Origin: CAYJIL01 sp964370235
GTDB lineage: Bacteria > Bacteroidota > Bacteroidia > Bacteroidales > Rikenellaceae
Direction: 5' to 3'
Length of the DNA: 21,639 nucleotides
NCBI GenBank assembly: GCA_964370235.1
Contig: CAYJIL010000039.1
Coordinates: 1-21,639, forward strand
The notes below the pieces were generated by a model that was given only the letters and a program-made list of their open reading frames with translations, did no database searches and was not told where the DNA came from. A program made the position numbers and the translations under genes. Below, piece by piece: positions 14,971 to 21,639 of the stretch (position 1 is the stretch's first letter; every line of letters begins with the position of its first letter).

Positions 14971-16503
14971 CTACTTACCTAGCTTATTAACAGCATACTC
15001 AAGACGAGATATTGTCTCCTGTTTGCCAATAATTACCATAATATCAAAGATGCTAGCACCCATGCTTGCACCCACAATCGCAAGGCGAAGCGAGTTCATA
15101 ACCTGCCCCATTGCTAGAGAGTTAGATGTAATAAACTCCTTAACTGCACCCTCAAGCGATGCTGCATCAAAGCTCTCACACGAGCTAATTATCTCTTTTG
15201 CAGCCTCAACGTTTGCAGGGTTGTCACCCTTCCAAAACTTGTCTACTGCCTTTTGGTCAAACTCAGTGGGCGAAACAAAATAGAACGAGCCTAAATCCCA
15301 AAAATCGCTTATAAAGGTAGCTCTATCTTTTACTAGTGCACACACCTGCTCAATTTTTTGGCTATCGGCACTAATGCCTTTTTGCTCAAGTGTTGGGGCA
15401 AACATTACAGCTAGCTGGCTATCGCTTTTGCTACGTAGGTAGTGTGCGTTAAACCACTTTGCCTTTTCGGGGTCGAATCTCGAGCCCGACTTACCCACCT
15501 TCTCAATAGAGAATAGCTTGATTAGCTCCTCCATCGAAAGAATCTCTTGGTCGTTACCCGGGTTCCAGCCTAGCAGCGAGAGCATGTTAATAAATGCCTC
15601 GGGTAGGTAGCCATCCTCTCGGTAGCCTCTCGATGTTTCGCCCGTTGGTGCTTTCCACTCTAGCGGAAAGACTGGGAAACCTAGCTTGTCGCCATCACGC
15701 TTAGATAGTTTACCTTTGCCATCTGGCTTTAGTAGTAGCGGAAGGTGTGCAAACAATGGCATCTTCTCGCTCCACCCTAGTGCACGATATAGCATTACGT
15801 GTAGCGGTAGTGACGGTAGCCACTCCTCGCCACGAATCACGTGCGAAATCTCCATCAAGTAGTCGTCAACTATGTTTGCTAGGTGGTATGTTGGTAGCTT
15901 GTCGGCTGCCTTGTATAGCACCTTGTCGTCTAGTGTCGAACTGTTTACCGTAACCTCACCACGCACCAAGTCGCTCATTACAATATTTTCGTCTACTGGC
16001 ATCTTAAAGCGCACCACCCAGTGGTTCTCGCTCTCTAGCCTTTGTGCTAGCTCCTCAGAGCTCATATTAAGCGAAGTGGTTAGCTTTTCTCTAACGGCAT
16101 GGTTATATGAGAAGGTTTCGCCACGGCTTTCATACTCGGCTCTTACTGCCGTAAGCTCCTCTGCTGTGTCAAAAGCATAGTATGCATTGCCGCTATCAAT
16201 TAGCGATTGAGCATACTTTAGGTATAGCTCCTTACGCTCGCTCTGGCGGTATGGTGCGTGTGGTCCACCCACCGATACACCTTCGTCAATCTCGATTCCA
16301 CACCACTTTAGCGACTCGATAATATACTCCTCGGCACCCTCAACAAAACGCTGAGAGTCTGTATCCTCGATCCTTAAAAGGAAATCACCACCCATTTGAC
16401 GTGCAAATAGGTAGTTATATAGTGCCGTACGCACACCACCAATGTGTAGAGCACCCGTAGGTGATGGTGCAAAACGTACTCTTACTCTTCTATCTTGTGA
16501 CAT
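14971..16503 (-). CDS. gltX: Glutamyl-tRNA synthetase
   Basis: This 510-aa class Ic aminoacyl-tRNA synthetase attaches glutamate to tRNA-Glu. The Rossmann fold begins RVRFAPSPTGALHIGG with the HIGH-type motif HIGG, then RTALYNYLFAR and LRIEDTD. Mid-protein features are NIVDDYLMEISHVIRGEEWLPSLPLH and the KMSKS-type loop KGKLSKRDGDKLGFPV. The C-terminal helical anticodon-binding region is complete. An in-frame TTG at 16515 extends the frame by four codons, but the ATG at 16503 directly precedes the family N-terminus and lies 17 nt after the ychF stop. It could be the discriminating or non-discriminating type; this cannot be told by eye. Confidence 0.96.
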   Translation of the reverse strand: MSQDRRVRVRFAPSPTGALHIGGVRTALYNYLFARQMGGDFLLRIEDTDSQRFVEGAEEYIIESLKWCGIEIDEGVSVGGPHAPYRQSERKELYLKYAQSLIDSGNAYYAFDTAEELTAVRAEYESRGETFSYNHAVREKLTTSLNMSSEELAQRLESENHWVVRFKMPVDENIVMSDLVRGEVTVNSSTLDDKVLYKAADKLPTYHLANIVDDYLMEISHVIRGEEWLPSLPLHVMLYRALGWSEKMPLFAHLPLLLKPDGKGKLSKRDGDKLGFPVFPLEWKAPTGETSRGYREDGYLPEAFINMLSLLGWNPGNDQEILSMEELIKLFSIEKVGKSGSRFDPEKAKWFNAHYLRSKSDSQLAVMFAPTLEQKGISADSQKIEQVCALVKDRATFISDFWDLGSFYFVSPTEFDQKAVDKFWKGDNPANVEAAKEIISSCESFDAASLEGAVKEFITSNSLAMGQVMNSLRLAIVGASMGASIFDIMVIIGKQETISRLEYAVNKLGK

Positions 16504-16520
16504 AACTTTTATCAAAAAAA

Positions 16521-17621
16521 TTATACGTTAAATCTAAAGTGCATAATATCGCCATCCTGCACAACATACTCCTTGCCTTCGATGGCAATTTTACCTGCAT
16601 CACGGCAAGCAGACTCAGAGCCTAGCTCAATGTAGTCGTTATACTTAATTACCTCGGCACGAATAAAACCACGCTCAAAGTCGGTGTGAATAACACCAGC
16701 TGCTCCCGGAGCCTTTGTACCCTTGTGGTAGGTCCATGCACGTGTCTCTTGCACACCCGTAGTAAAGTAAGTCTCTAGGTTAAGTAGCGCATAAGCCGAA
16801 CGAATTAGACGAGAAACACCACTCTCTGTTAACCCAATCTCCTCTAGGAACATCATTCGCTCCTCATAGGTCTCTAGCTCTGATATATCACTCTCAACTG
16901 CTGCTGCAATAATAAGAATTTCTGCCTTTTCGTCTTTTACAGCCTCACGCACAGCCTCTACGTGTGCATTACCACTAACAACGCTAGCCTCGTCTACGTT
17001 ACAAACATAAAGCACTGGCTTGTCTGTAAGTAGGCATAGGTCTGCAACCACTTTTTTGTCTTCTTTGTCAAGCTCGACAGTTCTTGCCGATAGACCTTGA
17101 ACCAAAGCCTCTTTATATTTAACTAGAATATCATAAGTTCTTTTTGCTAGCTTATCGCCACCCGTTTGTGCCTGCTTTGCAACTTTAGAGATGCGAGTCT
17201 CGACAGTCTCTAGGTCTTTTAGCTGAAGCTCTGTGTCAATAATGCCTTTGTCACGAACTGGGTCTACACTACCATCTACGTGTGTAACGTTCTCGTTCTC
17301 AAAACAACGTAGCACGTGTATAATAGCATCGGTTTGGCGAATATTACCTAGGAACTTGTTACCAAGACCCTCGCCCTTTGATGCACCCTTAACTAGACCT
17401 GCAATATCAACAATCTCGATAGTTGTAGGAACAATCTTTTTTGGTTTGTCGATTGTAGCTAGTTTGTTAAGTCTCTCGTCCGGAACAGTAATTACGCCAA
17501 CGTTTGGCTCAATTGTACAGAAAGGAAAATTTGCTGCCTGTGCTTTAGCGTTAGAAAGACAGTTGAAAAGTGTTGATTTACCGACATTTGGTAGACCAAC
17601 GATACCACATTGTAGTGCCAT
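16521..17621 (-). CDS. ychF: Ribosome-associated ATPase of the Obg/YchF family
   Basis: This 366-aa protein is a universally conserved P-loop NTPase that binds ribosomes and prefers ATP to GTP. G1 is GLPNVGKS (9-16), followed by the switch NFPFCTIEPNVGV. G3 is DIAGLVKGASKGEGLGNKFL. In place of NKxD it has CNVDE, the change linked to ATP preference. A coiled-coil region (KDLETVETRISKVAKQ) and a C-terminal TGS domain (AWTYHKGTKAPGAAGVIHTDFERGFIRAEV) complete the family layout at the usual length. It is the first gene of the unit with gltX. A -7 box at 17662-17669 gives a leader of about 30 nt. Confidence 0.95.
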   Translation of the reverse strand: MALQCGIVGLPNVGKSTLFNCLSNAKAQAANFPFCTIEPNVGVITVPDERLNKLATIDKPKKIVPTTIEIVDIAGLVKGASKGEGLGNKFLGNIRQTDAIIHVLRCFENENVTHVDGSVDPVRDKGIIDTELQLKDLETVETRISKVAKQAQTGGDKLAKRTYDILVKYKEALVQGLSARTVELDKEDKKVVADLCLLTDKPVLYVCNVDEASVVSGNAHVEAVREAVKDEKAEILIIAAAVESDISELETYEERMMFLEEIGLTESGVSRLIRSAYALLNLETYFTTGVQETRAWTYHKGTKAPGAAGVIHTDFERGFIRAEVIKYNDYIELGSESACRDAGKIAIEGKEYVVQDGDIMHFRFNV

Positions 17622-17661
17622 TATTACTATTTTTTGTTTTTAATTATCTCACTTTAGCCCA

Positions 17662-17669
17662 CAAAGATA
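17662..17669 (-). promoter_or_regulatory. -7 box of the ychF-gltX promoter
   Basis: On the minus strand TATCTTTG matches TAnnTTTG exactly, about 40 nt before the ychF ATG. The -33 position carries only a T-rich stretch. Confidence 0.55.
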
Positions 17670-17770
17670 ACAAAAAGAGATTAAACTTAAAACTATTAGT
17701 GTATGGTAAAATTCTGGATACAATTAATGTGTGTCATATCTGCTCTCTATCCCACTCAGCAAAGCACCCT

Positions 17771-18724
17771 CTACAAGCCCTCTTTGTTTAAAAATCGCAA
17801 AATGTGAGCGGCAATTTCGTCTGTTTTTTCCTCGGCGGCAAAGTGCCCAGCATCAAGCAAATGTAGCTCGGCATTGGGTACATCACGCAGATATGCTGTT
17901 GCTCCGTGCTTGTTGAATTTTATATCTTTTTCGCCCCACATAATAAGAGTTTTAGGCTGTGTTTTGCGTAGCATTTCTTGCCAGTCGGGGTAGCTCAAAA
18001 GATTGTTATAGTAATCTCTAAATAGCTCGACTTGTATTGCTCTATCTTTGGGCGAAGTTAGAAAATATAGATCGTGCACCCATGCATCGGGGCTTTGGAA
18101 ATGACGCTCCTTGGGGTCTATATCAAACAGATACTGCCCATTAATAATGGCATCGGGGCTAGTGTACTTTAATAGCTCCTCTTGCTTTTGTTGCGACCTA
18201 TCATAGTGTGCATCCTTAAAGAACTGTTGTCGCTTTGGGGTGAGCCCATCCATATATGCATTTGCATTCTGCACAATTAGTGCATTAATGCGTGAGGGAT
18301 CTTGCATCATCATTCGATAACCCACGGGTGCACCAAAATCTTGCATATACATAATATAGTTGTCGATCTTTAGCTCCTTTAGCAGTTCTTGGTTAACGCT
18401 AGCTAGCAGATCAAACGTATAGTCTGTCGAATCGGGGTTTGGGTGTGAGCTTAGCCCCGAACCCAAGTTGTCGGGTGCAATAACATGGTAGTCGTTGGCT
18501 AGCAAAGGAATCAAGTTACGATATGTGTGCGATGAGGATGGATAGCCATGCAGTAGCACAATCGTAGGGTTTGCCCTATCGCCTGCTTCACGATAAAAAA
18601 TTGTGTCCTTGCCCACCTCTATATGGTTGTATGTAGTCTTGGGGGTACTAGTTGGTTTGTCTTGTGTAATGCTATGGCCACAGCTAGCCAAAAATAGCGT
18701 AATTAGAATGATAATTTTACTCAT
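17771..18724 (-). CDS. Alpha/beta-hydrolase lipoprotein with aspartate nucleophile
   Basis: This 317-aa protein has a lipoprotein signal ending LASC (Cys15), so it is exported and lipid-anchored. The fold shows oxyanion motif HGYP (59-62), a DNLGSGLS turn, and nucleophile elbow MQDFGAPVG with Asp129. Acid Asp267 sits in MWGEKD and catalytic His294 in LDAGHF. An Asp nucleophile in this context is known from haloalkane dehalogenases and epoxide hydrolases, which hydrolyse via an ester intermediate. The Trp that follows the nucleophile in classic dehalogenases is Phe here, so the substrate is open. The frame extends to 18757, but the ATG at 18724 gives a proper signal peptide. It appears monocistronic, and no clear promoter or terminator was found. 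Confidence 0.8.
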   Translation of the reverse strand: MSKIIILITLFLASCGHSITQDKPTSTPKTTYNHIEVGKDTIFYREAGDRANPTIVLLHGYPSSSHTYRNLIPLLANDYHVIAPDNLGSGLSSHPNPDSTDYTFDLLASVNQELLKELKIDNYIMYMQDFGAPVGYRMMMQDPSRINALIVQNANAYMDGLTPKRQQFFKDAHYDRSQQKQEELLKYTSPDAIINGQYLFDIDPKERHFQSPDAWVHDLYFLTSPKDRAIQVELFRDYYNNLLSYPDWQEMLRKTQPKTLIMWGEKDIKFNKHGATAYLRDVPNAELHLLDAGHFAAEEKTDEIAAHILRFLNKEGL

Positions 18725-18923
18725 AAAAATTAAGTTTAAATGGTTAATCAACTGCAATATACATAATTTTTGTATCTGTGCTATAACCCCCGCTAGCCTA
18801 CTGTGCCGTTTGTAGCGATGGATTTAGTTTTTGGCTTGTGTTAATATAACTATATTGGCGTATTCTATTTTAATTTTATTGTGGTGTAGTATATTATAGT
18901 AACAATTTGTCAAATCATTTTAT
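18725..18923. other. Divergent intergenic region before the phosphoesterase gene
   Basis: About 200 bp without a gene, AT-rich. It contains CGCTA/TAGCG arms near 18792-18818 and, at its right end, the palindrome ATTTG-T-CAAAT (18905-18915). No clear minus-strand promoter for the hydrolase gene could be picked out. Confidence 0.4.
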
Positions 18924-18966
18924 TATCTTTGCTAGGTTTAATGTGGCGATTTGTCACATTTTTTGT
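18905..18966 (+). promoter_or_regulatory. Promoter and putative operators/leader hairpin of the phosphoesterase-propeller gene
   Basis: TATCTTTG (18924-18931) is an exact -7 box. The -33 region is weak. ATTTGTCA occurs at 18905 and 18949, 44 bp apart, on either side of the -7 box. The second copy forms the right arm of a hairpin, AATGTG (18940-18945) with CACATT (18955-18960), followed by a run of T. This lies at the very start of the transcript and could be an operator or an attenuator. The in-frame TTG at 18907 is upstream of the -7 box, so the start is the ATG at 18991. Confidence 0.5.
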
Positions 18967-18990
18967 GTAATATTAACTCTAACTAATTTT

Positions 18991-21462
18991 ATGTGGTATA
19001 AATTTCTTCTATCGGCAGCCCTGTTTACCCCCATGACACTGCTTTCGCAGCATAGCGGCAGGGTGTTTGTCGATCAAAACCAAAATGGCATTTTTGACAA
19101 AGGCGACAAGCCCAAAAGCAATGTTATGGTATCGGATGGTTTAAACGTTAGTAAAACCAACTCCCAAGGTATATTCTCGCTTGCTGGGCACGATAAACAA
19201 CGATTTATATTTATTACTACCCCTAGTGGTTATAAAACATATAATGCACACTACCAAGCCATAAAAGACAATGGTGAAAGTTATGATTTTGGCATTATCC
19301 CAAGTAGCGGTGTGGCAAAGGATGGTAGCCACAATTTTATTCAAATTAGCGATACCGAGATTCGAGAACAACAAGGCCACCAAGAGTGGATTTCGAGCGT
19401 TAACGACTATGCCCAAAACCAAAATTCGGCATTCATAATGCACACGGGCGATATTTGTTACCCTTTGGGGCTAGATAGCCACATAAAAATTATGAATACC
19501 AAGAATATGAACTGTCCGGTTTACTATGCTATTGGTAACCACGATTTGGTAGCAGGCGAGTATGGCGAAAAAATGTTCGAAGACCTATATGGCCCCTCGT
19601 GGTATTCGTTCGATGTAGGCAATGTACACTACATTGTTACACCTATGCTAAGTGGTGACTATGCCCCCAAGTACACAAAAGAAGATGTATATCGTTGGCT
19701 AAAGAACGATTTGGCTAACGTAGACAAAGATATGGCTACATATATTTTTAGCCACGATGTTGGAGCACATAATACCGATAAGCTAGTATATGCCATTAGC
19801 CCAGAGGAATCTATCGACCTCGAGACGCACAATCTCAAGGCATGGCTATATGGCCACTGGCACATCAACCATATTGCTCGCCACGGCAGTGCATACTCTA
19901 TTGGTACGTCTACCCCCATTCGAGGCGGTATCGACCACACCACATCGTCGTTTAGGGTAATGCACATCGACCAAAAAGGCGATTTTACCTCTGAGCTGCG
20001 CTATCCATATATTCGATCTATGGAGATTGCGTCTATAAACATAGATCAATCGCCCGTTACAGCAGCGCATACTACTCCGCTATCGGTGAATTTGTATAAT
20101 AGCACCTCGCCCGTTACCAAAGTACTGTATAGTGCAAAGGTAAACGGCAAAAAGAGCGATATTGCAGGCTCGCTATCTAAGCAAACCGATTGGAATTGGG
20201 CTGGCGACATTGCCCTTGGTAGTGCAAAAAGTGGCGATGCTATCCTAGTGTCGGTTACAGCGCACTTTGCCAATGGCGAGGTACTAAAATCGTCTAAGAA
20301 TTTTATAATAGATAGCAAATCAGTTAGTATCAACGCTAGCGAGAACTGGACAAACTTGCTACAAAATTCTGCGCATGCACCCTCGCTTGGCGACACCCTA
20401 AAGGGCAATCTTGCTCTAAAGTGGGTAAAGAATGTTGGTTCAAACATATTTATGTGCTCGCCTATTGTCTATAATGGCAACACTTACGTTGCATCGGTAG
20501 ACGAGAACATGAGTGGCAAAGCAGCCGTTACTGCCTTTGATAGCCAAACCGGTGCCCAAAAATGGAAGTTTATGACCGAGCATTCGGTGCGCAACACAAT
20601 TGTGGCACAGGATGGTTATATATTTGCTCAAGATGTGCTTGGTTGGTTATATGCCCTCGATGCAAACAGTGGTAAGCTGGCTTGGAAAAAACGTCTATCG
20701 GTTGCGGCAGTTCTACCTCCGCTTATTGAGGGTTTGGCTGCTAACGATGGTGTAGTATATGCAGGAACGGGCTTGGGTCTAACGGCAGTTGATGCCAAAA
20801 GCGGCAAGGTCTTGTGGGTTAACAAAGATTGGCGACAGGGCGAGAGCTGTACATCTACAATATCGGTGGGTGAGGATGTGTTGGTTATGGGTACACAGTG
20901 GGGTGCGCTATATGCCAACTGTGCCCAAACGGGCAAAATGTTGTGGAAGGCATCGGACAATGGGCTACGTAATCGTGCAAGCTCACCAGCCTTTTATGAT
21001 GGCTTGCTATATCTAATTTCGCAAAATAGCTTATTCATTATCGAGCCAAAGAGCGGCAGCGTAATTGTGCGTAAGCAGCTAGATTATAGCGTTGATGTTA
21101 CCTCAACACCTTTGGTTACCGATAGCGAAATTATATTTGGTACGGCATCTTCGGGGGTAGTTGCCCTAGACAAAGCAACACTATCACAAAAATGGAACTT
21201 TCGCACGGGCGAGGCACTTATATACACAGCACCATACATTACCCACCCTGCTGCAATGATAGAGTCTAGCCCAGTACTATCGGGCGATAGGATCTATATA
21301 GGCGGTGTAGATGGTGTGTTGTATGTTCTCGATCGCACAAGTGGCGCAATGCAGTGGAATATACCGCTAGGTGCACCAATCTTCTCTAGCCCATCGATAA
21401 GTGGTAATGCACTTTTTGTGAGCGATTATGGTGGTAATGTCTATGGCTTTGTAGCCAATTAA
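18991..21462 (+). CDS. Exported calcineurin-like phosphoesterase fused to a PQQ-type beta-propeller
   Basis: This protein is 823 aa. A signal peptide (about 1-19) leads to a small beta-sandwich with an SdrD-B-like calcium loop, DQNQNGIFDKGD (28-39). This resembles the N-terminal domain of bacterial exported metallophosphatases. The catalytic domain shows D121-T-E123, GD at 153-154, GNHD (182-185), H255 and GHWH (288-291). The usual D-x-H is D-x-E here. A beta-sandwich (about 370-455) follows, then from about residue 473 repeated blades of the PQQ/pyrrolo-quinoline type (WKFMTEHSV, LYALDANSGKLAWKK, LTAVDAKSGKVLW, LYVLDRTSGAMQW). The blades probably bind a ligand or partner rather than a redox cofactor. 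Activity on phosphodiesters or phosphomonoesters is likely; the substrate is unknown. It stands alone between its promoter and a terminator. Confidence 0.85.
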   Translation: MWYKFLLSAALFTPMTLLSQHSGRVFVDQNQNGIFDKGDKPKSNVMVSDGLNVSKTNSQGIFSLAGHDKQRFIFITTPSGYKTYNAHYQAIKDNGESYDFGIIPSSGVAKDGSHNFIQISDTEIREQQGHQEWISSVNDYAQNQNSAFIMHTGDICYPLGLDSHIKIMNTKNMNCPVYYAIGNHDLVAGEYGEKMFEDLYGPSWYSFDVGNVHYIVTPMLSGDYAPKYTKEDVYRWLKNDLANVDKDMATYIFSHDVGAHNTDKLVYAISPEESIDLETHNLKAWLYGHWHINHIARHGSAYSIGTSTPIRGGIDHTTSSFRVMHIDQKGDFTSELRYPYIRSMEIASINIDQSPVTAAHTTPLSVNLYNSTSPVTKVLYSAKVNGKKSDIAGSLSKQTDWNWAGDIALGSAKSGDAILVSVTAHFANGEVLKSSKNFIIDSKSVSINASENWTNLLQNSAHAPSLGDTLKGNLALKWVKNVGSNIFMCSPIVYNGNTYVASVDENMSGKAAVTAFDSQTGAQKWKFMTEHSVRNTIVAQDGYIFAQDVLGWLYALDANSGKLAWKKRLSVAAVLPPLIEGLAANDGVVYAGTGLGLTAVDAKSGKVLWVNKDWRQGESCTSTISVGEDVLVMGTQWGALYANCAQTGKMLWKASDNGLRNRASSPAFYDGLLYLISQNSLFIIEPKSGSVIVRKQLDYSVDVTSTPLVTDSEIIFGTASSGVVALDKATLSQKWNFRTGEALIYTAPYITHPAAMIESSPVLSGDRIYIGGVDGVLYVLDRTSGAMQWNIPLGAPIFSSPSISGNALFVSDYGGNVYGFVAN

Positions 21463-21552
21463 CAAAGAGTTAGTGTAGTAGGGTTTTTGTCACTATTACA
21501 TTACATAGCCCCCAAATAACGTAAAGGGCAGATATAGTGTAATAGTTTTAAT

Positions 21553-21595
21553 AAATTAAGGAGTCTAGGTTCAAGCCTAGACTCCTTAATTTTTG
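21553..21595 (+). terminator. Strong intrinsic terminator after the phosphoesterase gene
   Basis: A perfect 17-bp stem (21553-21569 with 21576-21592) with a 6-nt loop runs into TTTTT. On the minus strand the stem is followed by a weaker T-rich tail, so it could stop transcription from both sides. Confidence 0.85.
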
Positions 21596-21608
21596 TATAT
21601 ACTCTATA

Positions 21609-21639
21609 TTATCTTTTCTCGAAATGTTGGTAATCCTTG
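21609..21639 (-). CDS. Possible 3' end of a convergent gene (partial)
   Basis: Reading inwards from the right edge on the minus strand, the frame KDYQHFEKR ends in TAA at 21611-21609, just before the terminator hairpin. A convergent gene ending here would explain the terminator's position. Only ten codons are visible, so the call rests on context and no function can be given. Confidence 0.35.
   Translation of the reverse strand, partial: KDYQHFEKR

Noticed and set aside
18949..18958. CRP-type site (TGTG ... CACA) at 18942-18958
   Set aside because: The half-sites are separated by 7 rather than 6 bp, with TGTGG instead of TGTGA, and the site lies downstream of the -7 box, so a canonical activator site is unlikely.
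21492..21546. Inverted repeat ACTATTACA / TGTAATAGT after the phosphoesterase gene
   Set aside because: The arms are AT-rich and separated by 37 bp; the strong terminator just downstream explains the end of the transcript better.

Overview
The window looks like a chromosomal segment of a moderately AT-rich Bacteroidetes, most likely a Bacteroidales. Three observations support this: several intergenic regions carry the phylum's own -7 promoter motif TAnnTTTG; FeoA and FeoB are fused in one protein; and the tRNAs do not encode CCA. The genus cannot be fixed from the sequence alone. Most genes are housekeeping or envelope functions. No transposase, phage gene, CRISPR array or toxin system is visible.

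Layout. Positions 1-390 are gene-free and rich in repeats and hairpins. A minus-strand tRNA operon follows: a strong promoter near 748-778, a tRNA-Gly half-copy, tRNA-Gly(GCC), tRNA-Leu(UAA) and a terminator. Next, still on minus, is an iron-uptake unit, feoAB fusion then a small Cys-rich membrane protein then a PHP phosphoesterase, driven from a promoter at 4162-4192. Divergent from it is nadB (L-aspartate oxidase, plus strand), followed by a phosphate-selective-porin-family gene behind a striking array of 11-bp-phased TTGTAA repeats that resembles a Pho box. A solo corrinoid adenosyltransferase gene (minus) lies between two strong terminators.

From 8.1 to 13.8 kb is a complete tripartite RND drug-efflux operon (minus): adaptor lipoprotein, inner-membrane pump and outer-membrane channel lipoprotein, with 1-nt and 11-nt overlaps, its own promoter and terminator, and two 21-bp-spaced direct repeats just upstream of the promoter. 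The 14.3-17.7 kb stretch is a ychF - gltX - unknown 203-aa gene cluster (minus), a GTPase/ATPase and tRNA-charging unit. An alpha/beta-hydrolase lipoprotein (minus) follows. The last large gene (plus, 823 aa) is an exported fusion of a calcineurin-like phosphoesterase with a PQQ-type beta-propeller. It ends at a terminator that probably also separates it from a convergent gene whose last codons enter the right edge.

The most notable items are regulatory: the Pho-box-like array at the porin, the AraC-type-looking direct repeats at the efflux operon, the tRNA-Gly half in the leader of the tRNA operon, and paired ATTTGTCA motifs flanking the -7 box of the phosphoesterase-propeller gene. No wholly new multi-gene system is evident.
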